A stretch of 64,000 bases of DNA from Marinobacterium zhoushanense (GCF_014641945.1 NZ_BMIJ01000006.1:248001-312000), one strand, 5' to 3'. Shown: positions 17,854 to 28,685, counted from the stretch's first letter. Made by a program: numbers and translations. Notes: generated by a model not told the origin, from the sequence alone.

Positions 17854-20421
17854 ATGCGTATCTTTGTAAGATCAGAGCTGACGAAATGCTTGGCCAAAGG
17901 TTTTTTAAGAGTTGTGGTAAGGTGTGTCAGTATTCTGCTGACGTTAATGGTTCCAGTGGCATCCATGGCAAACCTCGTTGTCCAATCATTCGATAAGGTC
18001 CCCGAAGGCGCATATCAGGACTATTCGGAGGAAGGAATTTTTTCTACTGGATTCGATCTCGATATTCGTGAAATACCTCAGCTGACGGGAAATAATGCGG
18101 TTAGGCCGTTAGACGCATTTTCTCCACTCGTAATAGTGGCACCAGGCTGTCCACCCAGTAATAACTTTCCTGATCAACAATTATTCACTCTAATTGCCGC
18201 ATCTCTGGTAAAAAATGAGGAGGTTAATGGTGAACTTATACTTGTCGGAACCCAGCCGGATGGAGGACAGGTTTTGTTTAATATACCTTCAGATGGATTC
18301 CCTGTCGGCGATAGGCTGAACTTCGGCCTTCCTCCCGAATTTCAAGGCATTCAACTACTCGAAATATACGGGTTCGAACAGACGCCAGCGGTGTTTGTAG
18401 ATGATCTGGTGTTGGAGTGCGCAGGCGATGTTGTGCCCGACTCTGATGGTGACAGCATAGAGGATGCTGTTGACAACTGTGTGACAGTCTATAACCCAAG
18501 GCAGACTGATTTGGATAGCGACGGTCTCGGCGATCTGTGCGATCCAGATGATGATAATGACGCTATCGATGATGGTGAAGACAACTGCCGTTACCTGTTT
18601 AATCCTGACCAAACCGACATGAACGGCGATGGTTTTGGTGATGCCTGTGTCGACCCCAGCATGCAGAAACTCTATGCAATATCATCAATGTTGGATTTCT
18701 ATGTAATTAACCAGTCCAATGGCTTGGCAACTTATATCGGTGATTTGGGTCAAGATGTGAACAGCATTATAACTCTGTCTACTGATCCGACCGATGGTAA
18801 AATAGTAACCTTTGGAAGGCGAACTTACGAATTCATTGAGATCAATATATCGAGCGGCGAAGGCAGTGTATTGACGACCGTACCACCCAACGTGAATCTG
18901 CACCAAATCGCGTTCGATATATACGGCACTCTTTATGGTATCGATGGCCATTTGGATGACATCGCCATATATGACCTAAGTTCAGGTGATAAAACACTTA
19001 TAAACAGCGTACCCTTTCCATTCACGAACGGCGCTACGTTTGGTCGGGATGACGTGCTATACGTGATCGACGGTGATACTAAGGATTTAGTGGTTGTAGA
19101 TAAGGTAGATGGTACATCAACACCTTTATTCAACATGGGGAGGACGGTATGGCTGGGTCTGGCATTTGACCAGCTTGATAACCTCTATACGACCCAGCGT
19201 CCGAGTGGTGTTTCCTATCTCTACCAGATCGATCTGGATACCCAACAGACGATTCCTGTGGGGCAGATTACGGGTTTTGTGAAAGCGATGGATAGCATCA
19301 CGGCACTTGCTTTTGAGCTACCTGAGGCTAATGAGAACAGAACTCCTGTTGCTGATGCTGGGGCAGACCAGACGCTTGAGTGTACCGGCGAATCAACCCT
19401 TGTACTGCTCGATGGCTCCAACTCCTACGACCTGGACGGCGATGCGCTTACCTTTTTGTGGAGCACTGGCGCTACCAGCGCCGTAACCAGCGCTAGTTAC
19501 CCTGTCGGCATTCAGGGCTTCGAACTCACGGTCAGTGATGGCTTGGCAAGTGATACCGACAGTCTGCTGGTAACAATTTCCGATACGACTGCGCCCAGTG
19601 TAAACGCCGGCGCTGATATTACCCTGGAGGCCACATCAGCGACTGGGGTTGATTACGATCTTCAGCCGATCGTTAATGATCTCTGTGACACGGCTCCGGT
19701 GATCGCCATTGAACCGTCACTTACGACCTATCCGCTAGGGACTACGCTGGTCACCATTACGGCAAGCGATAATCTATCCAATAGCGCGAGCGATGAGGTG
19801 GTGGTGACAGTGGAAGATACGACATCGCCGCTACTATCTGTACCACCGGATGTGACCGTGGAGGGGAATGCCAATGGTGCGTTTGTCGATATAGGTGTGG
19901 CGGTGGGGGATGATCTGGTTGATGGAACGCCATGTTGTAGCCCTGTGAACGACGCACCGGCCGATGGCGTCTTTCCCTTGGGGGTCACCGAGGTGGTCTG
20001 GGAGGCGCAGGATGCTGCCGCCAATAAGGCCGCTGGCGTCCAGATCATTACTGTCGTGAAGAAGCTCGCAGATCCCTCCGAGCCGGGAAGTTTGGAGGTA
20101 AATCCGACGTTGGATATACGCGCAAGTGGTGTTATTGGAGGCCCCTTTAATCCCGAATCGCAAACGTTCGACCTGATAAACCCCGGCGCTAGCGCGGTTG
20201 AATATACCGTCTCCAGCGATGTCGACTGGCTCGTGGTTGGGACGCAATCCGGGACGGTGGCGGCTCAGAGTGGCGACTTGGTCGATGTAAGACTCAAAAA
20301 CAAGGCTAACTTGCTTACTCAGGGGAGGTATACGGGCACGATTACCTTCACCGATGTAACGGAACCTGCGAATCCCGTTGAGACCGTGATTCAATGGATT
20401 CTGACAGTAAAAAGGAAATAA
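17854..20421 (+). CDS. Secreted mosaic protein: TSP3, propeller-like, PKD/HYR, BACON-like
   Basis: This 855-residue protein has a basic N-terminus and a signal peptide ending near ASMA (about residue 38). In order: an N-terminal beta-rich region (40-190); thrombospondin type 3 calcium-binding repeats rich in DSDGDS, DNC and D.DGLGD patterns (about 193-260); a propeller-like region with repeated LY.ID motifs (263-470); a PKD-like domain (495-580); two HYR-like domains (580-735); and a terminal BACON-like Ig domain (750-855). All are extracellular or adhesion-associated modules. No enzymatic motif or anchor is visible. The ribosome site is weak (GAGG about 9 nt upstream). It stands alone and converges on the YhiN gene. 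The function is unknown; binding to polymer or host surface is only a guess from the modules. Confidence 0.8.
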   Translation: MRIFVRSELTKCLAKGFLRVVVRCVSILLTLMVPVASMANLVVQSFDKVPEGAYQDYSEEGIFSTGFDLDIREIPQLTGNNAVRPLDAFSPLVIVAPGCPPSNNFPDQQLFTLIAASLVKNEEVNGELILVGTQPDGGQVLFNIPSDGFPVGDRLNFGLPPEFQGIQLLEIYGFEQTPAVFVDDLVLECAGDVVPDSDGDSIEDAVDNCVTVYNPRQTDLDSDGLGDLCDPDDDNDAIDDGEDNCRYLFNPDQTDMNGDGFGDACVDPSMQKLYAISSMLDFYVINQSNGLATYIGDLGQDVNSIITLSTDPTDGKIVTFGRRTYEFIEINISSGEGSVLTTVPPNVNLHQIAFDIYGTLYGIDGHLDDIAIYDLSSGDKTLINSVPFPFTNGATFGRDDVLYVIDGDTKDLVVVDKVDGTSTPLFNMGRTVWLGLAFDQLDNLYTTQRPSGVSYLYQIDLDTQQTIPVGQITGFVKAMDSITALAFELPEANENRTPVADAGADQTLECTGESTLVLLDGSNSYDLDGDALTFLWSTGATSAVTSASYPVGIQGFELTVSDGLASDTDSLLVTISDTTAPSVNAGADITLEATSATGVDYDLQPIVNDLCDTAPVIAIEPSLTTYPLGTTLVTITASDNLSNSASDEVVVTVEDTTSPLLSVPPDVTVEGNANGAFVDIGVAVGDDLVDGTPCCSPVNDAPADGVFPLGVTEVVWEAQDAAANKAAGVQIITVVKKLADPSEPGSLEVNPTLDIRASGVIGGPFNPESQTFDLINPGASAVEYTVSSDVDWLVVGTQSGTVAAQSGDLVDVRLKNKANLLTQGRYTGTITFTDVTEPANPVETVIQWILTVKRK

Positions 20422-20440
20422 TCGACAGGATTTTCATCGG

Positions 20441-21619
20441 CTAGACCGCCTGTCCAGCCGCGACGCCTGATGCCCAGGCCCACTGGAAGTTGTGGCCGCC
20501 CAGATGGCCGGTCACGTCCAGGCACTCGCCGATAAAGTAGAGTCCGGGCACCTGTTTCGCCTCCATCGTTTTCGACGACAGTTCATCGGTCAGGATGCCG
20601 CCGATTGTTACCTCGGCGGTGCGGTAGCCCTCGGTACCGCTGGGTTTGATACGCCAGTGGTGCAGTTGTTCGGCTATCTGCTCCAACACCTTGTTGCCCA
20701 GGTCGGCCATATGGCCGGAAAACTGCCAGTGTTCGCACAGCGCCTGCACCACGCGCTTGCTCATCAGGGTTGCGAGTACCGTCTGCAGATCGGCGCGGGG
20801 GCGTGCTTCGCGCTGTTGCTTGAACCACTCCAGCATATCCAGCTCCGGGAACAGGTCGATCTCGATCTCATCGCCCGGCTGCCAATAGGAGGATATCTGC
20901 AGGATAGCGGGTCCGCTCAAGCCCCGATGAGTAAACAGAAGCGCCTCCCTGAAACGCTGGCCACGGCAACTGACGCTGACCGGGTGGGAGATACCCGACA
21001 GCGGTTTGATGTACTCAAGGTCGGCCGGTTGCAGAGTGAAGGGAACCAGTGCCGCGCGGGTTTCACTTACCTGGAGGCCAAACTGACGGGCCACGTCATA
21101 GGCGAATCCAGTGGCGCCACCGTTGGGAATCGACAGGCCGCCGGTGGCGATCACCAGTGAGTGACACTCCAGTTCACCGGAGCTGGTGACCAGGCGAAAG
21201 CCATCATCCTGGCGTTCGATCTTTTCGACATGAGTACTTTGGCGCAACTCGACGCCGGCCCATTCGCATTCGGTCAGCAACAGCTGCAGTATCTCCCGGC
21301 TCGACTCGTTGCAGAACAGCTGGCCCAGTGTCTTTTCATGGAACTCGATTCCGTGGCGCTCCACCAGCTCTATAAACTGCGCCGCGGGATAGCGGCTCAG
21401 CGCCGATTTACAGAAATGGGGGTTAGCGGAGAGGAAATTGGCCGCACCGTTGTGGATGTTGGTGAAGTTACAGCGCCCACCACCGGACATCAGGATCTTG
21501 CGCCCGAGTTTGTTGGTGTGCTCGATCACCAGCACTGAGCGGTTACGGTAGCCCGCCGTCGCTGCACACATCAGGCCCGAGGCGCCACCGCCAATTATCA
21601 CTACGTCGTATCGGACCAA
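20441..21619 (-). CDS. HI0933/YhiN-family FAD-dependent oxidoreductase
   Basis: This 392-residue flavoprotein has an N-terminal dinucleotide-binding GGGASGLMCA motif and the family signature KLGRKILMSGGGRCNFTN. The C-terminal FAD contact GHNFQWAWASG is also present. Length agrees with the family (about 390-400). The physiological substrate is not established. It is a single gene on the minus strand, 19 nt from the convergent stop of the mosaic protein gene. Confidence 0.88.
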   Translation of the reverse strand: MVRYDVVIIGGGASGLMCAATAGYRNRSVLVIEHTNKLGRKILMSGGGRCNFTNIHNGAANFLSANPHFCKSALSRYPAAQFIELVERHGIEFHEKTLGQLFCNESSREILQLLLTECEWAGVELRQSTHVEKIERQDDGFRLVTSSGELECHSLVIATGGLSIPNGGATGFAYDVARQFGLQVSETRAALVPFTLQPADLEYIKPLSGISHPVSVSCRGQRFREALLFTHRGLSGPAILQISSYWQPGDEIEIDLFPELDMLEWFKQQREARPRADLQTVLATLMSKRVVQALCEHWQFSGHMADLGNKVLEQIAEQLHHWRIKPSGTEGYRTAEVTIGGILTDELSSKTMEAKQVPGLYFIGECLDVTGHLGGHNFQWAWASGVAAGQAV

Positions 21620-21826
21620 GGCCGGTTCTCATTCATTACTGGGTTGGGCCGGCGATTCTACCATGTCGGACAGAGACTCTCTCCTCGGATCGTTCAACAG
21701 AACGCTGGCCTGATCAGTACGCTGGCCACCTCAGTTCGATAAGTTGCTAGAATGTAGGGCTGTTTACGGGCCGCGACGTGATGCGGCGGCCGCACCTATT
21801 ATCGAATCAGCGATGCCTTTACCTCG

Positions 21827-22591
21827 ATGCAGAGCTTTGTGAAACAGAACCCGGAACCAGGATCCGACCGCCTGCTACGTGAAGCAGAGGGGCTGTCTCT
21901 GCTTGAGCAGGCGTTGGCCAGTGCCGGTGTCACCGAGTTGCAGATACCGGTGCGGGTCTGTGCTGACAGGGATCGACTTGAACTGGAGCACATCGACCGG
22001 CATCCGGCGAGCCGGGAGCAGATGCTCAGGTTGGGTGTCGGTCTGGCTCGGCTACATAGTCAGCCGGGGCAGGTTTATGGCCTGGACCGGGACAACTACA
22101 TCGGGCTGTCGCCTCAGCGCAACGGCTGGAGCGACAACTGGGGCCTGTTCTTTGCCGACTGCCGTTTGGCGTTCCAGGTCGAGCGCATCACGCGTGAGGA
22201 TATTCGCAGGCGTTATCGGGCAACGCTGGCCAGGTGCCGCGAGGCGCTGATCGAGTTTCTCAACGACCAGGTTGAAGCGCCGGCGCTGGTTCACGGCGAT
22301 CTCTGGTCCGGCAATGTGTTGTTCGACCGCCAGGGGGTATGGCTGATCGACCCGGCGGTTTACTATGCCGATCCGGAGGTGGATCTGGCGATGAGCGAAA
22401 TGTTCGGTGGCTTCAGTGCCGATTTCTATAACGCCTATCAGGAGTTGCGGCCGCTGTCACAGGACTATCCACTCAAACGCCGGCTCTATAACCTCTATCA
22501 CTATCTGAACCACTACAACCTCTTTGGCAGCAGCTATCTGCCGGGGTGCGAAGACGGAATGGCTGCGCTCGATGAAACTCTACATCGCTGA
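21827..22591 (+). CDS. Fructosamine kinase family protein, N-terminally short
   Basis: The 254-residue frame keeps the kinase motifs LVHGDLWSGN and IDPAVYYADPEVDLAM, diagnostic of the family that phosphorylates protein-bound ketosamines for repair. Family members are about 285-290 residues. Here the only ATG falls just before FVKQN, which is the conserved lysine-bearing beta strand, so roughly 35-40 N-terminal residues are missing. The frame continues upstream as about 15 codons (through a GGRTYYRISD-like stretch) before a TGA at 21779-21781. Either a rare start codon is used, or the 5' end has been lost or frameshifted. The gene overlaps topB by 20 nt. Confidence 0.72.
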   Translation: MQSFVKQNPEPGSDRLLREAEGLSLLEQALASAGVTELQIPVRVCADRDRLELEHIDRHPASREQMLRLGVGLARLHSQPGQVYGLDRDNYIGLSPQRNGWSDNWGLFFADCRLAFQVERITREDIRRRYRATLARCREALIEFLNDQVEAPALVHGDLWSGNVLFDRQGVWLIDPAVYYADPEVDLAMSEMFGGFSADFYNAYQELRPLSQDYPLKRRLYNLYHYLNHYNLFGSSYLPGCEDGMAALDETLHR

Positions 22592-24566
22592 AAAACCCAG
22601 TTTGGCCAGGGCTATCGCGGCGGTACTGCCGGGGCCGCAGAAACGGGAGGAGGGGTACATCCGCTGCGGCAATGGCGATCTGGTCAGCTGGTGTGTCGGC
22701 CATCTGCTCGAGCAGGCGGAGCCGGAAGCCTATGATCCCGCCTACAAGCAGTGGCGCTTCGAACATCTGCCGATCATCCCGGACCGGTGGCAGCTCAAGC
22801 CCAGGCCCAAGGTGCGCAGCCAACTGACGGCGCTGCGTAAACTGACCCGCGAAGCGGATCAGCTGGTTCATGCCGGCGATCCGGACCGCGAAGGACAGCT
22901 GCTGGTGGATGAGGTGATCGAGTACCTTGGCGTGCCCGACAGCAAAAGGCGGGCGACGCAGCGCCTACTGATCTCCGATCTTAACCCCTCCGCGGTGAAA
23001 CGCGCGCTGGAGCGGCTCAAGCCCAACAGCGAATTCATACCCCTGTCGGTATCGGCGCTGGCCCGCTCGCGGGCGGATTGGCTCTACGGCATCAACCTGA
23101 CCCGTGCGCTGACCCTGCAGGGAAGGCGGGTAGGGTTCGATGGCCTGCTTTCGGTGGGCCGGGTACAGACCCCGGTTCTGGGGCTGGTGGTCGAGCGCGA
23201 CCGGGCGATCGAGGCGTTCGTCAGCAAGCCCTTCTACGAGGTGCTGGCCCATCTGCTGACGGAGCAGGGGCAGCGCTTCAGTGCAAGCTGGCAGCCCAGT
23301 GAAGCCTGTGCCCGCTGGCAGGATGAGGAGGGCCGGGTGCTCAGCCGCGAGCTGGCGCAGAACGTGGCCAACCGGATCAGCGGCAAGGAGGCGGTGGTCG
23401 AAGAAGCCGGTCGCAAACCAGCACAGCAGCCGGCACCCTTGCCTTACAACCTGTCGTCGCTGCAGATCGATGCGTCCAAGGCTTACGGGATGAGTGCCCA
23501 GGCGGTGCTCGATGCCTGCCAGGCGCTGTATGAGAAGCATCGGCTGATCACCTATCCCCGCTCCGATTGCCGCTATCTGCCGAAGGAGCATCACGGAGAG
23601 GCGGGAGCGGTGATCGGCGCGATCAAGCAGACGGCGTCTACCCTTGCGCAGGCCGCGTCCGGCGCCGATATCGGCATAAAGGGCCGCGCCTGGAACGATT
23701 CCAAGGTGGAGGCGCATCATGCCATTATTCCCACCGCCAAGAGTGCGCGGGAGGGCTCACTGAGCGGTCACGAGGCGAAGGTGTATGAGCTGATCGCCCG
23801 GCAGTACCTGATGCAGTTCTACCCCGCCTGGCGCTACAACGACACCGAGCTGAAGCTGCGTATCGAGGGCGGACTGTTTATCGCCCGGGCCCGTCAGACC
23901 GAGGATCCGGGTTGGCGGACACTGCTTGGTAAAACTGCGGATGGAGCGTCGGAGCTGCCGTTACTGGCGGTTGGAGACAGCCTGAGCTGTGAGCGTGGCG
24001 AAGTGTTGGAGAAGCAGACCCAGCCGCCTAAGGCGTTTACCGATGCCAGCCTGCTGGCCGCGATGACCGGCATCGCCCGCTTTGTCGGCGATCCGGCACT
24101 GCGCAAGGTGCTCAGAGAGACCGATGGCCTGGGAACCGAAGCGACCCGGGCCGGCATCATCGAGCTGCTGGTCACCCGTGGTTACCTGCAGCGCCAGGGT
24201 AAGAGCATCCACTCATCGCCGGCGGGCAGGGGATTGATCGATGCACTGCCGGAGCAGGTGCAAAAACCGGATCTGACCGCACACTGGGAGTCGTCGCTCG
24301 ATGCCATGGCGCGTCGAGAGGGGCGCTACGAGCAGTTTATGACGGCGCTTCAAAGCTCGCTTACCGAGTTGATCGGGCAGCTCGGTGCCGCCGCGCCGGA
24401 GAGCCTGCGTGGTGTCGACGCGCCAAAACGGCGACGCGCTGGTGGCGCGCGTCGTCGAACGGCGGGACGAGCGGGTCAGGCTGCCGCAGCAGGAAAACAG
24501 GGTGGAAACGGCCGAAAAACAGCGCCGCGACGCAGACGCAAACAGAGCGTAGCGGAAAACGGCTAA
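22572..24566 (+). CDS. topB: DNA topoisomerase III (type IA)
   Basis: This protein of about 664 residues relaxes and decatenates DNA by single-strand passage. The TOPRIM domain shows MKLYIAEKPSLA at the start and HAGDPDREGQ further on. The catalytic tyrosine lies in LITYPRSDCRYLP. The C-terminus is long and strongly basic (Arg/Lys/Gly/Ala-rich), as in many TopB proteins. I chose the ATG at 22572 because the family opens there; an upstream in-frame ATG would add 16 unrelated residues. It overlaps the end of the fructosamine kinase gene. Confidence 0.93.
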   Translation: MKLYIAEKPSLARAIAAVLPGPQKREEGYIRCGNGDLVSWCVGHLLEQAEPEAYDPAYKQWRFEHLPIIPDRWQLKPRPKVRSQLTALRKLTREADQLVHAGDPDREGQLLVDEVIEYLGVPDSKRRATQRLLISDLNPSAVKRALERLKPNSEFIPLSVSALARSRADWLYGINLTRALTLQGRRVGFDGLLSVGRVQTPVLGLVVERDRAIEAFVSKPFYEVLAHLLTEQGQRFSASWQPSEACARWQDEEGRVLSRELAQNVANRISGKEAVVEEAGRKPAQQPAPLPYNLSSLQIDASKAYGMSAQAVLDACQALYEKHRLITYPRSDCRYLPKEHHGEAGAVIGAIKQTASTLAQAASGADIGIKGRAWNDSKVEAHHAIIPTAKSAREGSLSGHEAKVYELIARQYLMQFYPAWRYNDTELKLRIEGGLFIARARQTEDPGWRTLLGKTADGASELPLLAVGDSLSCERGEVLEKQTQPPKAFTDASLLAAMTGIARFVGDPALRKVLRETDGLGTEATRAGIIELLVTRGYLQRQGKSIHSSPAGRGLIDALPEQVQKPDLTAHWESSLDAMARREGRYEQFMTALQSSLTELIGQLGAAAPESLRGVDAPKRRRAGGARRRTAGRAGQAAAAGKQGGNGRKTAPRRRRKQSVAENG

Positions 24567-24579
24567 ACCCACTGCGGCT

Positions 24580-25488
24580 TCAACTGACGCTGGCGCAGTC
24601 GGTGATCCACGGGTGCGCCTGAAGTCGCTCCGTCATATGGTCGAGAAAGGCACGTACTCTGGGTGTCAGATTCCGTCTGCTGGTATAGATGGCGTTGATC
24701 TCGGTCGGCGCCATCGGGAACTCTTGCAGTATCTCCACCAGTTTTCCCTGCTCGACCAGCTCATCCACAATCACGTGTGCCATGCGGATTATGCCAACGC
24801 CTTGCAGCCCCATCTCACGAGCAAAACTGATGCTGTTGGTGCGCAACTGACCACCAAAGCTGACCGGCTCGCCGTCGTTCCAGTTGGTGAATCGCCAGCT
24901 ATCGAAGGGTTTGACCAGCGTGATGCAGTGATGCTCGGCGAGATCGTCAGGGGTACCGGGAGTGCCGTGCTTGCTCAGGTACGCGGGGCTGGCATAGACA
25001 GCCCGGTTCAGCGTTGCGACCTTGCGCGCGATCATCGACGAATCGGGCAGGGGGCCCACCCTCAGTGCCAGATCCATCCCCTCCTCGATCAGATCCACGG
25101 CGCGGGTGCTGAGCTCTACGTCGACCTCGACGCCGGGGTACCGCTCCATAAAACTGGCGATGACACCGCTCATCAGGTACATGCCGAGTTCGGTGGGCAT
25201 GGTCATCCTCAATCGGCCGCGCAGTTCATTGGAGTCGGCCGCGATCTGGTCGCGGATCAGTTGCAGTTCGTCGATCAGGTCGTGACAGCGCTCGAACAGT
25301 TCGCGACCCTCCGGCGTCAGCTTCAGCTTGCGTGTCGTACGCTGGATCAATCGAGTGCCTAGGCTGTCCTCGAGTTGTGCGATACGGCGACTGATTGTCG
25401 ATTTCTGCACGTTGAGCGTTTCGGCAGCGAAGGTGAAGCTGCCGGTTTCCACCACGCGGATGAACAGGCTGAGGTCATTCAGATTCAT
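24580..25488 (-). CDS. LysR-family transcriptional regulator
   Basis: This protein of about 302 residues has an N-terminal winged helix-turn-helix (MNLNDLSLFIRVVETGSFTFAA-type opening, with the SRRIAQLEDSLG recognition helix) and a periplasmic-binding-protein-like effector domain. The start chosen at 25488 matches the family; the frame is open 10 codons further up. It resembles the CrgA/AaeR-like branch with single-gene context. No divergent target gene is adjacent, since the sufSE gene upstream runs in the same direction. The effector is unknown. Confidence 0.88.
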   Translation of the reverse strand: MNLNDLSLFIRVVETGSFTFAAETLNVQKSTISRRIAQLEDSLGTRLIQRTTRKLKLTPEGRELFERCHDLIDELQLIRDQIAADSNELRGRLRMTMPTELGMYLMSGVIASFMERYPGVEVDVELSTRAVDLIEEGMDLALRVGPLPDSSMIARKVATLNRAVYASPAYLSKHGTPGTPDDLAEHHCITLVKPFDSWRFTNWNDGEPVSFGGQLRTNSISFAREMGLQGVGIIRMAHVIVDELVEQGKLVEILQEFPMAPTEINAIYTSRRNLTPRVRAFLDHMTERLQAHPWITDCASVS

Positions 25489-25560
25489 CGTTACCGATCT
25501 TCCCGTACAGATGGACAAAACAACGGTTCGTCAAAATTTCTACGCGACAATCCGGATGCA

Positions 25561-27222
25561 TCAGGTGGTGGGCTGGCTAACGCGTGCGAACTGCAGTAGA
25601 GCGTCGATCATGGCGTTAAGGCCGTTACCCCTGGTTGGGCTAAGGTGGCGCTGCAGATCCAGTTGGGCGATCTTACCCGGCAGATCCAGTGCCAGTACCT
25701 CGTTGGGCGTAAGGCCGTTGACCGATTCCAGCAGCAGCGCGAGCAGGGCCCGGAGAATACGACCTTCAGCGTCGGCGCGACATGCCAGGCGGCCGCAGTC
25801 ATCCAGCGTATTGATCAGCCAGACGCGAGATTCGCAACCATGCAGGCGGTACTCGTCTCGTCGCCACTCCTGTGGCAGGTCGGGCAGGCTCGACCCCAGC
25901 GCCATCAGCGCCTGGTAACGTTCGTTCCACCCCTTCGCCTGATGCACCCTGTCCAGCTGCGCCTGGTCGGCGGTAATCGCCTGCGGCAGGCTGATCTGGC
26001 TGTGCTGGCTGCGAATCAGCTGATCCAGTGCCTGCGCCAGTTTCTCCACTTCGTCCAGCGTATTGTAGAAGGCAAAGGAGGCGCGCACGCTGCCCGGTAT
26101 TCCCAAAGCACTCATCAACGGCATGGCACAATGGTGTCCGGCGCGCACCGCGATCCCCTGCTGGTCGAGCCAGAGTGCTATGTCCTGGGGGTGCAGACCG
26201 TCGATCAGGAAGGAGATCAGGCTTACCCTGTCGTGACCGGCGTTGAGCGGGCGAAAGCCGGGCAGGGTGGCGCAGCACGCCAAGGCATGCTGCAGCAACT
26301 GCTGCTCATGCCGTTCAAACGACTCTCTGTCTTGGATGCGCAGGTAGTCGATGGCGGCGCCCAGGCCGATAACGCCGCTGATATCCGGGGTTCCGGCTTC
26401 GAAGCGAAATGGCAGACCGGCGAAACGGGTACCGGCAAAACTCACGTGCTCGATCATCTCGCCGCCGCCTTGCCAAGGGGGCATGGATTCGAGCAGTGCC
26501 CGGCGTGCCCAAAGTGCGCCTATCCCGGTGGGGCCAAAGAGCTTGTGGCCGGAAAAGGCGTAGAAGTCACAGTTAAGTCTTGCCAGGTCGATATCGAAGT
26601 GGGGCAGTGCCTGTGCACCGTCGACCAGCGTCGGCACACCGGCTGCGCGCGCCAGTGCGCACATCTGTTCGATCGGGAACACCGAGCCCAGGGCATTGGA
26701 AGTATGGGTCAGTGCGGCGAGCTGCGGCTGACGACTTAGCAAGCGTTTAAACAGCTCAAGATCGATCTCGCCGTCGGCGCAGGGAAGTACATCGATCTCG
26801 GCACCGCATATCTCTGCCACCATTTGCCAGGGCACGATGTTGGCGTGGTGGGAACACTCCATCAGCAGTATGCGATCGCCGGCCTTGAGCCGGGGGCGCA
26901 GGTAGCTCTGCGCGACCAGGTTTATCGCCTCGGTCGTGCCCCGGGTCCAGATCAGCTCATCGGTGGAGGTGGCGCCGATCCATTCTGCCAGGTTGCGGCG
27001 TACCTGTTCAAAGGCTGTGGTGGCCTGTGCCGACAGGGCATGGGCTGCCCGGTGAACGTTGGCATTGTAGCGCTTGTAGTACTGACTGATGGCCTCGATC
27101 ACCACGCGAGGCTTCTGCGTGGTCGCGGCATTATCGAGGTAGACCAGTGGCTGCCCGTTGACGCGCGACGAGAGGATCGGAAACTCCCGTCTGACGCGTG
27201 ACGGATCAAACTCGGTCGGCAT
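25561..27222 (-). CDS. SufS-SufE fusion: cysteine desulfurase with its sulfur acceptor
   Basis: This 553-residue protein joins two normally separate Suf proteins. Residues 1-405 are a SufS cysteine desulfurase with the PLP lysine in SGHKLFGP (about 226) and the persulfide cysteine in AGHHCAMP (about 364). Residues about 415-553 are SufE, with its acceptor cysteine in LHGCESR (about 461). The fusion would pass sulfur within one chain for iron-sulfur cluster assembly. No sufBCD genes lie nearby. It is the last gene of an arsC-wrbA-DUF2069 operon; its start overlaps the DUF2069 gene by 17 nt. Confidence 0.92.
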   Translation of the reverse strand: MPTEFDPSRVRREFPILSSRVNGQPLVYLDNAATTQKPRVVIEAISQYYKRYNANVHRAAHALSAQATTAFEQVRRNLAEWIGATSTDELIWTRGTTEAINLVAQSYLRPRLKAGDRILLMECSHHANIVPWQMVAEICGAEIDVLPCADGEIDLELFKRLLSRQPQLAALTHTSNALGSVFPIEQMCALARAAGVPTLVDGAQALPHFDIDLARLNCDFYAFSGHKLFGPTGIGALWARRALLESMPPWQGGGEMIEHVSFAGTRFAGLPFRFEAGTPDISGVIGLGAAIDYLRIQDRESFERHEQQLLQHALACCATLPGFRPLNAGHDRVSLISFLIDGLHPQDIALWLDQQGIAVRAGHHCAMPLMSALGIPGSVRASFAFYNTLDEVEKLAQALDQLIRSQHSQISLPQAITADQAQLDRVHQAKGWNERYQALMALGSSLPDLPQEWRRDEYRLHGCESRVWLINTLDDCGRLACRADAEGRILRALLALLLESVNGLTPNEVLALDLPGKIAQLDLQRHLSPTRGNGLNAMIDALLQFARVSQPTT

Positions 27223-27601
27223 CGTGCTCGGCCTTGGTCAGCTTGCTTCTCCAGCGGGCATAGAGCATTGCGCTGGTGAAAAGTGTGACCAGCAGCAGGG
27301 ACTCGATCAGCCCCAACCACCGGGTGTTGGGTACCAGGGCCGCCACCACCGCTTCGAGGAAATAGAGCAGCAGCACGAAGCAGAGCCAGGCATGACCGCG
27401 CGGGTTGCCTGATATGATGGTGGGCAGAAATGCGAGCAGCGGCAGAAGGTGGACCAGCCAGATGACCCAGGGGTGGTCTGACTGAGCGGGTGACAGCAGC
27501 AGATACCAGAGGCTGAACAGCACCAGCAGTCCAGCATAGCTGCCCAGGGTCAGCCGCCGGGTGAATCGGGTTTTACAGGCGAGAGACATGGTGTCTGGCA
27601 T
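27206..27601 (-). CDS. DUF2069 inner-membrane protein
   Basis: This protein of up to 131 residues has four hydrophobic segments (about 18-36, 44-62, 70-90, 95-113), consistent with a small integral membrane protein of the DUF2069 family. The function is unknown. The first ATG lies directly behind TAAGGA, which contains the wrbA stop; a second in-frame ATG 12 nt later is an alternative start. The end overlaps the sufSE start by 17 nt. Confidence 0.82.
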   Translation of the reverse strand: MPDTMSLACKTRFTRRLTLGSYAGLLVLFSLWYLLLSPAQSDHPWVIWLVHLLPLLAFLPTIISGNPRGHAWLCFVLLLYFLEAVVAALVPNTRWLGLIESLLLVTLFTSAMLYARWRSKLTKAEHDADRV

Positions 27602-27604
27602 TCC

Positions 27605-28554
<950 letters not shown>

Positions 28555-28685
28555 GGGAACTCCGTCGAGGCACTTTCATTGCTTGATTTGGCGCCCTATT
28601 GTATAGGCTTGTCAGATGGTTACAAAGCTGCGAGCCCCCGCGCGCCGTTATGACATACCGCTATGAAGAGCGAAGAGGATTAGGA

